Shown here in pieces: positions 32,607-43,965 of a stretch of DNA of 64,000 nt. Where the stretch lies: positions 1-64,000 of the forward strand of contig MWOU01000114.1 in the NCBI GenBank assembly GCA_002025975.1, written 5' to 3'. The position numbers and the translations under genes are program-made. The notes under the pieces were generated by a model. It had not been told where the DNA came from, did no database searches, and was given only the letters and a program-made list of their open reading frames with translations. This stretch comes from Prochlorococcus sp. HOT208_60m_813B04 (GTDB taxonomy: Bacteria; Cyanobacteriota; Cyanobacteriia; PCC-6307; Cyanobiaceae). Each line of letters starts with the position of its first letter. The stretch's first letter is position 1.

Positions 32607-33776
32607 ATGAACGTAATTCAGGAAATTAATAATGTCAATGATAAATTTGCTACTCAAGGCAGCAAGCTTAAAATTGAGAAAAGAGGAGAGAAATTAAATA
32701 TTCGTGGTTCACTACCCTCCAAAGAAGATAACAATAACTTTAAAATTCAAAGAATATCTCTTGGCTTAAAGGCTGATATTTCGGGATTAGAGGAAGCCAA
32801 AAAAAAATTACAATTAATCAATTTGCAATTGGAATTGAATCAATTTGATTGGATTAATTGGATAGGCAAACCTTATAAAAAGGAAATAAAAGATGGTTTT
32901 GAATTCCCAAAAAGATTAGATCAATTTGAGGAATTTTTTTTTAAAGAAAGTAAAAGTGATTTTCGAACCAGCACTAGAAAAACTACCTGGAGAAGTTCTT
33001 ACAAACCATATATGAAAAGAATCTTAAATATTTACAATGACCATGAGAATGCAGCTCTAGAAAAAATATTTCAAAAAACACTTGAAAGTTATAAAGAAGG
33101 TACAAGAAGTAGGAAACAATGCGCTACTTCTTTAAGTGTTTTGGCTAAGTTTTTGGACATTAAAATACCAGAAGATTGGAAATTAAATTCCAGAGGATAT
33201 GGTCTGAACAAAGCAGGATTCAGGGAATTACCTAAAGACGAATTAATAGAGAAACTGTGGGAGAAGATACCAAACAGTTCTTGGAAATTTGTTTTTGGTC
33301 TGATGGCTACTTATGGATTAAGGAACCATGAAGTATTTTTTTGTGATTTAAGTTCTCTTACTAATTTTGGGGACAAAATTATAAGAGTTTTGCCTACGAC
33401 TAAAACTGGGGAACATCAAGTTTGGCCATTTCATCCTGAATGGGTGGAAAAGTTCGAATTATCAAAACTTGGAGAAAATCCAGAACTTTTACCAAACATT
33501 AATAGAGACCTTAAAGTTACAACCTTACAGAATATTGGGAAAAAAATTACAGACCAATTTAAGCGTTACTCTTTACAAATAAAACCTTATGATCTGAGGC
33601 ATGCTTGGGCAGTTAGAACAATTTTTTATGATTTACCTGATACTGTGGCTGCCAGAATGATGGGGCATTCGGTTAGTTTACATACTCAAACTTATCACCA
33701 CTGGATTACTAAAAGAGATCAACAACAGGCAGTAAATAATGCCCTTTTAAAAGTTAAAAGAGTTAAAAATATTTAA
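32607..33776 (+). CDS. Tyrosine recombinase / phage integrase family protein (chromosomal orphan)
   Basis: ATYGLRNHEVFF, KPYDLRHAWAVRTIF, AARMMGHSVSLHTQTYHHW: R, (x)LRHxxxxR, GH, Y pattern. Confidence 0.88.
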   Translation: MNVIQEINNVNDKFATQGSKLKIEKRGEKLNIRGSLPSKEDNNNFKIQRISLGLKADISGLEEAKKKLQLINLQLELNQFDWINWIGKPYKKEIKDGFEFPKRLDQFEEFFFKESKSDFRTSTRKTTWRSSYKPYMKRILNIYNDHENAALEKIFQKTLESYKEGTRSRKQCATSLSVLAKFLDIKIPEDWKLNSRGYGLNKAGFRELPKDELIEKLWEKIPNSSWKFVFGLMATYGLRNHEVFFCDLSSLTNFGDKIIRVLPTTKTGEHQVWPFHPEWVEKFELSKLGENPELLPNINRDLKVTTLQNIGKKITDQFKRYSLQIKPYDLRHAWAVRTIFYDLPDTVAARMMGHSVSLHTQTYHHWITKRDQQQAVNNALLKVKRVKNI

Positions 33777-33810
33777 AGATTTATAATAATTAAATAAAAA
33801 TAAGGGTCAT

Positions 33811-34503
33811 ATGCAAGAAAAACCTCCATCTTCCGAGAAAATATTTAACCTCGATAGTCAAGCAAATAAACTTGGAATGGGAGGTAAATTAGCACCAGAT
33901 GGCGATGAGAGCTCATATAAAAAAAGAATGCAGCAAAGAAAAGATATTCAAGCCGAAAGACTACAAATTAGAAAAACAAAAAAAGGATTATTGATTGTTT
34001 TTACAGGAAATGGTAAGGGCAAGACAACTGCATCTTTGGGTATGGCTTTAAGGACGATAGGGCATGGCTATAAAGTAGCGATAATTCAATTTATCAAAGG
34101 AGGCTGGACCACTGGAGAAGAAAAAGCACTTAAAAACTTGTCTTCAAACATATCTTGGCATTCATTAGGAGAGGGATTTACGTGGGAAACACAAGACAGA
34201 ATAAGAGATGAAAAATTAGTTCAGGACGCCTGGCAACTAGCCAAAAAATACATCCAAAACGAATCTTATAAACTTATCATTCTTGATGAAATTAATATTG
34301 CGACAAAACTTGGTTATCTTGCACCCGAAGAAATAATCACTTTTTTAAAAAGCTTAAATAATAGAAAAAATCATATCGTTTTAACTGGAAGGGGAGCCTC
34401 CGATTCAATTATCAATTACGCTGACCTAGTTACTGAAATGAAACTAATAAGACATCCATTTAAAGAACAAGGAATAAAAGCACAAAAGTGTGTTGAATTT
34501 TAG
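33811..34503 (+). CDS. cobO: Cob(I)yrinic acid a,c-diamide adenosyltransferase
   Basis: LLIVFTGNGKGKTTASLGMALRTIGHGYKVAIIQFIKGGWTTGEEKAL...LIILDEINIATKLGYL...HIVLTGRGA. Confidence 0.95.
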   Translation: MQEKPPSSEKIFNLDSQANKLGMGGKLAPDGDESSYKKRMQQRKDIQAERLQIRKTKKGLLIVFTGNGKGKTTASLGMALRTIGHGYKVAIIQFIKGGWTTGEEKALKNLSSNISWHSLGEGFTWETQDRIRDEKLVQDAWQLAKKYIQNESYKLIILDEINIATKLGYLAPEEIITFLKSLNNRKNHIVLTGRGASDSIINYADLVTEMKLIRHPFKEQGIKAQKCVEF

Positions 34504-34630
34504 TTGAAGTAAATTATTATTTAAATTTTCTTTAGTCAGGTTTAGAAATGTTTAAAGACGCAAGCAATATCTGAACAAAAAATAAATTTGGTGCATTTAC
34601 TTGCTAAGGTCTTAAAAGTAGAATCATTGA

Positions 34631-35335
34631 ATGACTTACAAAAGAGTTCTCTTAAAACTTAGTGGTGAAGCACTAATGGGTGAAAAACCATATGGTATTG
34701 ATCCTGCTATAGTTCAGTCAATTGCAGAGGATGTTTCAAAAGTAGTCGAAAATAATGTACAACTTGCAATAGTTGTTGGTGGTGGAAACATTTTTAGAGG
34801 GCTTAAAGGATCTGCAGATGGAATGGATCGCGCGACGGCTGATTATGTAGGGATGTTAGCAACAGTAATGAACGCAATTTCACTTCAAGATGGTCTTGAA
34901 AGAGTAGGAGTTGCAACCAGAGTCCAAACTGCAATCGAGATGCAGGAAATTGCCGAACCCTACATTAGAAGAAGAGCCATGAGGCACCTTGAAAAAGGTA
35001 GAGTTGTAGTTTTCGGAGGTGGATGCGGAAATCCATTTTTTACAACTGATACTACGGCAGCTTTGAGGGCAGCAGAGATAAACGCTGAAGTTGTTATGAA
35101 GGCTACTAAAGTTGATGGAGTATACGATCGTGATCCTAATCAATTTAAAGATGCAAAAAAATATTCCTCTCTAAGTTATCAACAAGTTCTTAGTGATGAA
35201 ATTGCAGTAATGGACAGTACTGCGATTGCACTTTGCAAAGATAATAATATCCCAATTATGGTTTTTGATATATTCAAAAAAGGGAACATTTCTAAAGCTG
35301 TTGCTGGTGAGCCAATAGGCTCTTTAATTAGTTAA
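34631..35335 (+). CDS. pyrH: UMP kinase
   Basis: [33 protein letters not shown]...[36 protein letters not shown]. Confidence 0.97.
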   Translation: MTYKRVLLKLSGEALMGEKPYGIDPAIVQSIAEDVSKVVENNVQLAIVVGGGNIFRGLKGSADGMDRATADYVGMLATVMNAISLQDGLERVGVATRVQTAIEMQEIAEPYIRRRAMRHLEKGRVVVFGGGCGNPFFTTDTTAALRAAEINAEVVMKATKVDGVYDRDPNQFKDAKKYSSLSYQQVLSDEIAVMDSTAIALCKDNNIPIMVFDIFKKGNISKAVAGEPIGSLIS

Positions 35336-35356
35336 AGATCATTTAATTTTTTAATT

Positions 35357-35905
35357 ATGAAAGAAAAAGAAATTCAAGAAAATATGAATAAAAGTATTGA
35401 AGCCACACAAAGAAACTTTAATACAATTAGGACAGGAAGAGCTAATGCTTCCTTGTTAGATAGAGTAAGTGTTGAGTACTACGGAGCAGAAACACCAATC
35501 AAATCGCTTGCCACTATAAGCACTGTTGATTCGCAAACAATTTCAATACAACCTTTCGATATTTCATGTTTACAAGCGATAGAGAAATCTATTTCTATGA
35601 GTGATTTAGGTATTACTCCAAATAATGATGGGAAAGTAATAAGAATAAATGTTCCTCCTTTGACAGAAGAAAGAAGAAAAGAATTTTGTAAATTAGCCTC
35701 TAAATATGCAGAGGAAGGAAAAGTAGCTTTGAGAAATATCAGAAGAGATGCTGTTGATAAAGAAAAAAAAGACGAAAAAGATGGCCTTATTTCTATTGAC
35801 GAATCGAGAGATAATCAATCTGAAATTCAAAAAATTACTGATAAATATATTGCTTTAATAGAAACTAAATTGTCTGAGAAAGAGAAGGAAATTCTAAAAG
35901 TTTGA
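35357..35905 (+). CDS. frr: Ribosome recycling factor
   Basis: [46 protein letters not shown]. Confidence 0.97.
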   Translation: MKEKEIQENMNKSIEATQRNFNTIRTGRANASLLDRVSVEYYGAETPIKSLATISTVDSQTISIQPFDISCLQAIEKSISMSDLGITPNNDGKVIRINVPPLTEERRKEFCKLASKYAEEGKVALRNIRRDAVDKEKKDEKDGLISIDESRDNQSEIQKITDKYIALIETKLSEKEKEILKV

Positions 35906-37035
35906 TAGTATTTGATGTTGTAATTATTGGTGGAGGTTTGTCAGGATCTTCCACCGCTCTTAACTTATCAAAGAAAGGATATTCAGTTTTAATTATTGAA
36001 AAAGAAAAATCCCAAGATTACAAACCATGTGCAGGTGGAATGGCTTCTTCAATGCAAAAATTTCTTTCTCTAAATATAGAAGATTGCATAGAATCAAAAA
36101 TTAAGAATGTTGAATTCAGATGGAAAGCTGCAGATAATGTAACTGCTGATCTGACTGGTGAATCCCCATTTTGGATTGTTAAAAGAGAAAAACTAGATCA
36201 ATCATTACTTGATGAATCCTTGAGTAATGGAGCCCAGATAATGAGACCATTATTTATAGAAAAAATCGTAAAAAAAAATGATAAATGGGAAATTACTTGC
36301 AATAACAACATAAAATATATTACAGAATTTCTTGTAATTGCAGATGGATCCCAATCGAAATGGGTGAGTTATTTCAATTTAGGGCCAAGAAAACCTAAAT
36401 TTGCGAACACACTCTCATTAAGATTGAAAGGGTTAGGTGAAATACCTAGAGATGCAGTTAGATTTGAGTTTGGATTTATAAAATATGGTTTTGCATGGGC
36501 ATTCCCCTTAAAAGAAAGCTTAAATATTGGTTTAGGTACTTTTATAAATAATGGTCTCTTAGAAAATCAGGTTATAAATAAACAAGTTATCAGAAGCTTC
36601 GGTTTTGATGAATTCCCTTACAAAACAATTAGTAAGAAACTGAGAATATGGAATGGCTTCCACTCAATTAATGGTGACAAAGTTTTAGCGGTTGGAGATG
36701 CAGCATCTCTATGTGATCCTTTTTTAGCTGAAGGAATTAGACCTTCTTTAATTAGCAGTTTTTATGCTGCAGAATACATAGATCAGTGCCTATCAGGAAA
36801 AGTAGATAATTTAAATCTTTATACGAAAAAAATTAACAACATTTGGGGTAAATCAATGGTTTGGGGTAGGAGAATAGCCCAAGTATTTTATAGATTTCCT
36901 AGAACTGGATACCAATTAGGTGTCAAAAGAAAAACAGCACCTAAACGTATTGCTCAAATATTATCAGGAGAAATGAGTTATGAAGATATTGCAAAAAGAG
37001 TTATTAGAAGACTTTTAACAAAAAGTGGAACTTAA
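35902..37035 (+). CDS. Geranylgeranyl reductase family FAD-dependent oxidoreductase (TTG start overlapping the frr stop)
   Basis: [43 protein letters not shown]...[25 protein letters not shown]. Confidence 0.88.
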   Translation: MIVFDVVIIGGGLSGSSTALNLSKKGYSVLIIEKEKSQDYKPCAGGMASSMQKFLSLNIEDCIESKIKNVEFRWKAADNVTADLTGESPFWIVKREKLDQSLLDESLSNGAQIMRPLFIEKIVKKNDKWEITCNNNIKYITEFLVIADGSQSKWVSYFNLGPRKPKFANTLSLRLKGLGEIPRDAVRFEFGFIKYGFAWAFPLKESLNIGLGTFINNGLLENQVINKQVIRSFGFDEFPYKTISKKLRIWNGFHSINGDKVLAVGDAASLCDPFLAEGIRPSLISSFYAAEYIDQCLSGKVDNLNLYTKKINNIWGKSMVWGRRIAQVFYRFPRTGYQLGVKRKTAPKRIAQILSGEMSYEDIAKRVIRRLLTKSGT

Positions 37036-37060
37036 TTCTTTTTTCAATTCAAACTTAAAT

Positions 37061-38062
37061 TTAGTTAGCAGAAATCAATTTATGATTTTTAATCTTTGAA
37101 TATCTCTTTAGTAACAACTCTTCCAATTCTTCTATAGCCTTACTGAATCCAGTGATACCTTCACTAAGCTTTTCACTTGCCATTTGATCTTCTAACATAC
37201 TTAATCTGAAATCTTTTTCTTCAAATTCGTAGTCAATAGAATTATTTATTTGGATACTTACATCTAATTTTCTAACTAACTCTCCTTTTTCTTTTTTCAG
37301 TTCCTCAAGAAATTTTGGTGCGATTGTTAAAAGATCGCAACCTGCTAATTCTTTTATTTCATCAAGATTTCTAAAACTCGCTCCCATTACTTCTGTCTTG
37401 AATCCCTTTTCTTTAAAGTACTTGTATATTTGTGTAACCGAAATAACACCAGGGTCTTCAGCACCAACAAAACTAGTTTTACCAGTTTTTGCTTTATGCC
37501 AATCCAATATACGTCCAACGAACGGGGAAATTAGAGTTATTTTTGCATTGGCACAAGTTACCGCTTGGCAGAAGTTAAAAAGTAAAGTTAAATTGCACTT
37601 AATACCTTCTTTTTCCAAAATTTCAGCTGCCTTAATTCCTTCCCAAGTTGCAGCAATCTTAATCAAAATTCTTTCCTTTTCAATTCCAAAATTTTTGTAA
37701 AGATTGATCAATTTTCTCGCTTTTTTTACCGTAGCTTCGGTATCAAAGCTCAGTCTTGCATCAACTTCTGTCGATACGCGCCCTGAAATAATTTTCAATA
37801 TTTCTTTTCCAAAAAATACTGAAACTTGATCAACAGTTTCTTTGATTAATTCAATTTCAGAGAATCCTTGAGGCAATGCATTTTCTGAACTTTCTAAAGC
37901 TTTATCAATTAATTTCACATAATCAGGATTTTTAGCAGCAGCAAGTATTAGCGATGGATTGGTGGTGGCGTCCCTTGGTTGAAATTTTTTTATAGAATCT
38001 AAATCTCCAGTATCAGCAACAACAACGGTCATTGAGGACAATTGTTCTAAAATTGATTTCAT
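37061..38062 (-). CDS. tal: Transaldolase
   Basis: [38 protein letters not shown]...[33 protein letters not shown]. Confidence 0.97.
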   Translation of the reverse strand: MKSILEQLSSMTVVVADTGDLDSIKKFQPRDATTNPSLILAAAKNPDYVKLIDKALESSENALPQGFSEIELIKETVDQVSVFFGKEILKIISGRVSTEVDARLSFDTEATVKKARKLINLYKNFGIEKERILIKIAATWEGIKAAEILEKEGIKCNLTLLFNFCQAVTCANAKITLISPFVGRILDWHKAKTGKTSFVGAEDPGVISVTQIYKYFKEKGFKTEVMGASFRNLDEIKELAGCDLLTIAPKFLEELKKEKGELVRKLDVSIQINNSIDYEFEEKDFRLSMLEDQMASEKLSEGITGFSKAIEELEELLLKRYSKIKNHKLISAN

Positions 38063-38152
38063 ATCTAGTTAATCATACATATATATAAACTAGCTTTTAT
38101 TCCAAATGAAATCATCAGATAATGAACTAAATGTTTATAAAATTGGAAAATT

Positions 38153-39907
38153 TTAGGGTTTTTTAACAATCATTCCATGATCTTTAATCTTGGGAGGTAT
38201 TTTTTCAATAACTATCAAACTTTCGATAATTTCTTTGGCAACTGGTACGGCAACAGTTGAACCATATGCATAAGATTTAGATGGCTCATCAACAACCACT
38301 AAGACAGCATATTTCGGATCATTAACTGGTAAGGTCGCCACAAAACTGCAAACTTTTTTACTTGTATAGGAACCATTTGAGGCTTTTTGGGAAGTGCCCG
38401 TTTTCCCTGCTATCCTATAACCCTCGATTTTCACTCCAGATCCACTACCTTTTTCAACTACGCTCTCCATCCATTCAAGAACAGTTTTAGAGACTTCGCG
38501 TGAAAAAAATTGTTTTTTTGGATTTTTATTAACTCTTTCTTTGAAATTTGAGGTTACATGAGGAGTCACTTCAAAACCACCATTTGCTAGAGCCGCATGA
38601 AGTTGAACCAATTTAAGTGGCGAGATTGAGAACCCTTTACCAAAAGAAGTTACAGCAGGCTCAATTGATTGATTTACAAATAAATCTTTTCTCTTTAGTT
38701 GGCCAGCATTTGATTCAAATAAGTCAGTCTCTAAATTTTTATTTATACCTAAATTTTTTAACCAATCCCAATAAATTGTGGGATCTAAATTTTGCATTAT
38801 TTTTACCATCCCAACATTACTTGAAACCTGCAATACTTTCGGATAGTCAATGTATCCATTGCCTTTTTTATCCCAATTAGAAAGTGTCCATCCTCCAACA
38901 TTAATTTTTCCACTATCTTCGACAAATCCATCTTTCTGAATTACTTTTTCTTCTAACGCCAAGGCAAGATTAATGGGTTTAAAAGTTGAACCAGGCTCAA
39001 ATAAATCTTGAGAATACCAACCCCTAAAGAGTTCAGAATCATACTGCCAAAATTTATTTGGATCATATGACGGAGCTGAAACCAAGGAGAGAATCCGACC
39101 ATCATTAACATCCATAACTATGGCAAATCCCTTCTTTGCTTTCCATTTGCTTACTTGCTTTGATAATGAATTGAATGAAGCTTTCTGTAATTTTGAATCT
39201 ATAGTTAGTCCTAAACTTTTGTAATCAGAAATAAAATCACCTGGCGCTGAATTATCCGGTAGAGGAGTTCCATCTCCTCCTCTTTTTATTAAATTACTTT
39301 TATTAAAAACTTTAATTTGATTATCTAAATGAAGCTCTAAACCCGCTGAAGCTATATTCTCATCATTAACAAAACCGACAAGACTAGAGTAAAGCTTCCC
39401 TTGTGGATAATATCTCTGCGAATATTTAAACAAATCAAGTCCGCTTATTTGAAGGTTCTTAATTTTTTCTGCTTTTTCTTCGGAAATTTTATCCAAAAGC
39501 TGAATACCACTCATTTTATTATTAAATTTACTCAAGAGTATTTCACCATTTATATCCAAGATAGGTGACAATTTTTCTAAAACTTCTTCAACACTCCGAA
39601 CTCTGTTAATTGAATCACCAGGAAAATTAAAATATTTTGGATGGGCCCATAATTTATATAGCGGTTTATCGTAAGCAATTAGTCTATGATTTCTATCAAC
39701 AATCGCTCTCCTTTTTTTTAAAGCATTAGTTTTAGAAGACTGAATTAATCTAGCTTTTCTTTGCAAATCAGAGGCATTAAAGACTTGCAATTTTACTAAC
39801 CTACCAAACAAACAAACTATTAATAGTAAGCTAAAAATATAGAGAAATTTAAATCTTCTTTGATCAAGAGGTAATAGACGAACAATTTTCTTGTATTTTT
39901 TCATCAA
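38153..39907 (-). CDS. ftsI: Penicillin-binding protein / peptidoglycan transpeptidase FtsI
   Basis: FEPGSTFKPINLALALEE (SxxK), QVSSNVGMVKI (SxN), IAGKTGTSQKA (KTG). Confidence 0.94.
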   Translation of the reverse strand: MMKKYKKIVRLLPLDQRRFKFLYIFSLLLIVCLFGRLVKLQVFNASDLQRKARLIQSSKTNALKKRRAIVDRNHRLIAYDKPLYKLWAHPKYFNFPGDSINRVRSVEEVLEKLSPILDINGEILLSKFNNKMSGIQLLDKISEEKAEKIKNLQISGLDLFKYSQRYYPQGKLYSSLVGFVNDENIASAGLELHLDNQIKVFNKSNLIKRGGDGTPLPDNSAPGDFISDYKSLGLTIDSKLQKASFNSLSKQVSKWKAKKGFAIVMDVNDGRILSLVSAPSYDPNKFWQYDSELFRGWYSQDLFEPGSTFKPINLALALEEKVIQKDGFVEDSGKINVGGWTLSNWDKKGNGYIDYPKVLQVSSNVGMVKIMQNLDPTIYWDWLKNLGINKNLETDLFESNAGQLKRKDLFVNQSIEPAVTSFGKGFSISPLKLVQLHAALANGGFEVTPHVTSNFKERVNKNPKKQFFSREVSKTVLEWMESVVEKGSGSGVKIEGYRIAGKTGTSQKASNGSYTSKKVCSFVATLPVNDPKYAVLVVVDEPSKSYAYGSTVAVPVAKEIIESLIVIEKIPPKIKDHGMIVKKP

Positions 39908-40332
39908 TATCCCCTTTGGTATTTGCTATCGCTAAAACCTTCAATGAAACTACTTAAATTTTTCTTAAATAAACTTTCTTTTGTTTCTTGAAGTTTATCT
40001 AGATAAATTAAATCTTCAGGTTTAGTTTTTCTATAAGTATTAATAGACTCAAGTTCACTAATATAAAATTCCTCAATTTTAGAAATATAATCAATGAGAT
40101 TATTATTAATAGCTCTTGTTTTAGATAAGTTTTTATATGTATTAGACCATTTTCTTTGACTATCAAAAGACAAGGAAAATAAGGTGAAAATTAATGCCAA
40201 AAGAGAGATATTAATGGTATCGAAAATTTGATGTATTAATTTGATATTAATTATGTATATTTTTTCAGAATTTTTTCTACTTAAATATGAAACTTTTTTT
40301 TTTAAATTAAGTTGATTCCCATAAGGTTTCAT
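39904..40332 (-). CDS. Small single-TM protein directly upstream of ftsI (FtsL-like candidate)
   Basis: Short basic N-terminus, one TM (FDTINISLLALIFTLFSLSF), then a helical region; 4-nt ATGA overlap with ftsI. Confidence 0.65.
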   Translation of the reverse strand: MKPYGNQLNLKKKVSYLSRKNSEKIYIINIKLIHQIFDTINISLLALIFTLFSLSFDSQRKWSNTYKNLSKTRAINNNLIDYISKIEEFYISELESINTYRKTKPEDLIYLDKLQETKESLFKKNLSSFIEGFSDSKYQRGY

Positions 40333-40417
40333 CTAAAATTTATTATTTAAATAAAAGAAGTGTTATAAATTAAATAAACATCTTTTTGTTTGATTCGCAA
40401 GTATAAAAATAAATTCT

Positions 40418-41779
40418 TTATGTCCTCAATAAAAACAAATTTAAGAAAGTCAATCCATTCCATAAAGAATGCATAATCACTGAGGAAAACAAACTCCCTG
40501 AAGCAATTCTTGTAATTGCTAATCCAATCCCTAGAACAAATAATGGTGGCATTTCTCCCAAACTTAAATGGGCTAATGCAAAAATAAAAGCTGAAACTAT
40601 GATGCCGGGAATTACTCCAAAATCTCTTGAAAGAGTTGGCAGTAAAATACCGCGAAATATAATCTCTTCAAATAGAGGAGCTAATAGAGTTGTTGTTACA
40701 AATAATAGAAAAAATGATAAGTAATTATCATTATTAAGAACAATTTCCAGCAAGGGGTTACTACCATTCTGATTATCGATCAGACTATTCATAATTAGAG
40801 AGATCAATAAAACAAAAGGAACAATTGTTAACCAACCTTTAATTCCCCGAATAATTGCATATTTTATTGGCAAGAAATTGAACTGTAAATAATCCTTTTT
40901 AAAAGAAAACTCACCATTCAAGGATTTAATTTGATAAAAAACTATCCATAATGGAGGAATAGCCATAAAAAGATATCCAAAGAAAATTTTTAAAGATTGA
41001 GACAATTCATTAGAGATATTTTTAGAAAAAAGTTCGACTAAACTGATAGAAAATAAAGGTGATACCACTTCTCCTAAAACAACAAATCCACCTGCAATTA
41101 ATAAAACCATATCTATTAATTCTAGATCTAAGGATTTAATTTCTTTCCAACCAAACTTTTTCAAAGATATAGTTTTCCATAATATTTTTAAAGCCAGAAT
41201 AGAGCCAATAAGTATTGTTAAAAGTGGTATTAATCTTATGGCTAATATTTTAAAAAACATTTTGCTTGAAAATGATTTTGTTATTAATGCACTATCGTCA
41301 AAATCAAATTTCAGGCTTAAAAGGTGATATAAAAATCTATCACCTTTAATTAAATCAAATTTTTCAGGATTTACTTTATATGAATTATTATAAGATTTTT
41401 TTTCTATCTCATCAATCAGAAATTTATAGTTTTCATCTTCAAAATCTTTGGAAAAACTATTATAAAATAAAGGATCATTTGATTCTGAAGTAATTATTCG
41501 AATTAATTTATTTCTTTCTGTTAGCTCTTCAAATGAGACATCAGAGAGTGATTTATTTATCTGGTCAACAGGATCATTAATGATAAAAAATTTTTTAAGA
41601 TTTACAGGTATTGATTGGACAGATAATTCAGCAATTTCTTGCTCTTTTTGACTAATATCAAATGCAACAGATGGTCTATTTAAACTGTCTCTTAATCCTT
41701 GTTGCCATACAAAAAAAGTTATGACGATAGAAATAAAAGCTAAAGTGAGTTTTGACTTAGAAGTATTTTTAAAGATCAT
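40418..41779 (-). CDS. CPBP family intramembrane metalloprotease
   Basis: APLFEEIIFRGILLPTLSRDFGVIPGIIVSAFIFALAHLSLGEMPPLFVLGIGLA...HSLWNG; EExxxR and HxxN-type motifs. Confidence 0.9.
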   Translation of the reverse strand: MIFKNTSKSKLTLAFISIVITFFVWQQGLRDSLNRPSVAFDISQKEQEIAELSVQSIPVNLKKFFIINDPVDQINKSLSDVSFEELTERNKLIRIITSESNDPLFYNSFSKDFEDENYKFLIDEIEKKSYNNSYKVNPEKFDLIKGDRFLYHLLSLKFDFDDSALITKSFSSKMFFKILAIRLIPLLTILIGSILALKILWKTISLKKFGWKEIKSLDLELIDMVLLIAGGFVVLGEVVSPLFSISLVELFSKNISNELSQSLKIFFGYLFMAIPPLWIVFYQIKSLNGEFSFKKDYLQFNFLPIKYAIIRGIKGWLTIVPFVLLISLIMNSLIDNQNGSNPLLEIVLNNDNYLSFFLLFVTTTLLAPLFEEIIFRGILLPTLSRDFGVIPGIIVSAFIFALAHLSLGEMPPLFVLGIGLAITRIASGSLFSSVIMHSLWNGLTFLNLFLLRT

Positions 41780-41895
41780 AACTTATTATATTCTTGAAAA
41801 CTATAGTTAGTTATCATTGGATTTCCTTATATTTATGTATCTATTTTAATCACGCCATGAGATGATTAAATTATCTTAATTTTCAAATTTATATA

Positions 41896-43224
41896 ATGGC
41901 TATAAAATTAGTTTTAGTTAGGCATGGACTAAGCAGTTTCAATGCAAAAGGATTAATTCAAGGAAGAACAGACGATTCATTATTAACTGATGAAGGATAC
42001 GAACAAGCCCAAAAAGCAGGAAAAGCATTATCAAAAATAAACTTCGAAAAAATCTATTCCTCCCCACTTGTCAGAGCGGCAGAGACTGCAAAAACAATTA
42101 AAAATACCTTCAATAAAGAACAAAATATTGTATTCGACGATAATTTGCTGGAGGTAGATCTTAGTGAATGGTCTGGTCTAAAAATTGATGAAATAAAAAA
42201 GAAATTTCCAGAAATTTACCCTGTATGGAAAAATGATCCAGAAAATCTTATCTTAAAAAGAAATGATAATAAAACTTATAAACCAATTCAAGAGTTATTT
42301 TATCAAGCAACAAATTTTGTAGAATATATTTTAAAAATTTATCTAGACAAAGATGATGTAAATATTTTAGTTGTTGGACATAATGCAATTCTCAGATGTT
42401 TAATACTCTTGTTATTAGGAAAGCCTAAGCAAGGTTTTAGAAAAATAAGATTAGAAAATGCCTCTTTCTCGATACTCAATATTTCAAAGAAAGATAACTG
42501 TTTTAAGACTCAAATTGAATGCTTAAATCAAACATCCCATCTTAATAAAAATATTCCAAATAAAATTGGAGATTCCAGAATATTTCTTGTAAGGCATGGT
42601 GAAACTAACTGGAACAAAGAAGGCAGATTTCAAGGCCAAATTGATATCCCTTTAAATGAAAACGGAAAAGATCAAGCTAGAAAAACTTTTGAATATTTGA
42701 GAAATATTTCTTTTAATAAGGCATTTTCAAGTTCAATGCAAAGGCCTTATGAGACTGCACAAATAATCCTTCAAAATAACAAAGATTTAAAAATTGAGAA
42801 AATAGATTCGCTCGTAGAAATCAGTCACGGATTATGGGAGGGTAAATTGGAAGCAGAAATTAGAGAAGAGTGGCCTGCTTTACTAAAAAATTGGCATGAT
42901 AAACCTGAAGAAGTAATAATGCCCGAAGGTGAATCTATAAAAGATGTTTCAGAAAGGTCAGTAGAAGCTTTTGACAAAATTTGTTTATCTCAAAAGGATA
43001 ATGATCAAACCCTCATGGTTGCTCATGATGCAGTCAATAAAACTCTTATTTGTAATATCCTTGGAATCAATTATTCAAATATTTGGATGATAAAACAGGG
43101 TAATGGCGGAATAACTATAATTGATCTTTTTAATGATCCCAATAAGCCCCCTGTGATTAGCGCTCTTAACATTACAACACACTTAGGGGGAATACTTGAT
43201 TCAACTGCTTCAGGAGCACTTTAA
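41896..43224 (+). CDS. Two-domain phosphoglycerate mutase / histidine phosphatase family protein
   Basis: Two RHG domains: LVLVRHGLSSFNAKGLIQGRTD and FLVRHGETNWNKEGRFQGQID. Confidence 0.93.
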   Translation: MAIKLVLVRHGLSSFNAKGLIQGRTDDSLLTDEGYEQAQKAGKALSKINFEKIYSSPLVRAAETAKTIKNTFNKEQNIVFDDNLLEVDLSEWSGLKIDEIKKKFPEIYPVWKNDPENLILKRNDNKTYKPIQELFYQATNFVEYILKIYLDKDDVNILVVGHNAILRCLILLLLGKPKQGFRKIRLENASFSILNISKKDNCFKTQIECLNQTSHLNKNIPNKIGDSRIFLVRHGETNWNKEGRFQGQIDIPLNENGKDQARKTFEYLRNISFNKAFSSSMQRPYETAQIILQNNKDLKIEKIDSLVEISHGLWEGKLEAEIREEWPALLKNWHDKPEEVIMPEGESIKDVSERSVEAFDKICLSQKDNDQTLMVAHDAVNKTLICNILGINYSNIWMIKQGNGGITIIDLFNDPNKPPVISALNITTHLGGILDSTASGAL

Positions 43225-43276
43225 ATTAAGCCTTGTTAAAAATTTATTTTGATTAAGTCAGAGTTAGAAAAAGGCT

Positions 43277-43936
43277 TCATTCACTGAAAAAGCCAAATTG
43301 ACTGAGAGGCCAAAATCTGAAATATGCTTTACCAATTATCTCTTTTTTATGAAGAAATTTACTTCCAGGCCAATATCTTCCATCCCAGCTATTTGCCCTA
43401 TTATCTCCTAAAACTAAAAAGTGATCTTTTGGCACTTTTATGTTTTCAAATTTACCACAATTATTAAATAGGGATAATGAGCATTTATAAGAGACATAGG
43501 GTTCAGGAATTAATTTATTATTTATTATTAATTCACCATTAGAGTTTACACTTACAGTTTCTCCTGGAAGTGCCACCACTCTTTTAATATAAGCATCGCA
43601 AGCTTGATCCCTCAAACCAGGAATAAACGACATTGGAGGTAAACTCATAAAAATACAATATCTTTTTTTTGGTAAAGGCTTAGATCTTGATGAGATTAAT
43701 TTTTTATCAAACGAGTAAGGTGAGTTAAAAACAACAATATCTCCTCTTTTTGGTAAAGAGTTTCTTAACGAAAATTTTTCAATAATTAACCTATCATTTA
43801 TTTGTAATTCTGGGAGCATTGAACCAGAAGGGATATAACGTGGTTCTGCAAAAAATGATCTACAAGAAGAAACAAAAAAAGTTAATAGAATTAGTAGACC
43901 CCATTCTTTTAAAAAACTTTTTATTGAACCAGGCAT
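43277..43936 (-). CDS. lepB: Signal peptidase I
   Basis: YIPSGSMLPELQINDRLIIEK; KRVVALPGETVSVN; VLGDNRANSWDGRYWPG. Confidence 0.96.
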   Translation of the reverse strand: MPGSIKSFLKEWGLLILLTFFVSSCRSFFAEPRYIPSGSMLPELQINDRLIIEKFSLRNSLPKRGDIVVFNSPYSFDKKLISSRSKPLPKKRYCIFMSLPPMSFIPGLRDQACDAYIKRVVALPGETVSVNSNGELIINNKLIPEPYVSYKCSLSLFNNCGKFENIKVPKDHFLVLGDNRANSWDGRYWPGSKFLHKKEIIGKAYFRFWPLSQFGFFSE

Positions 43937-43965
43937 AGGATTAATAAAGTCTTGATTTTCTAAAC

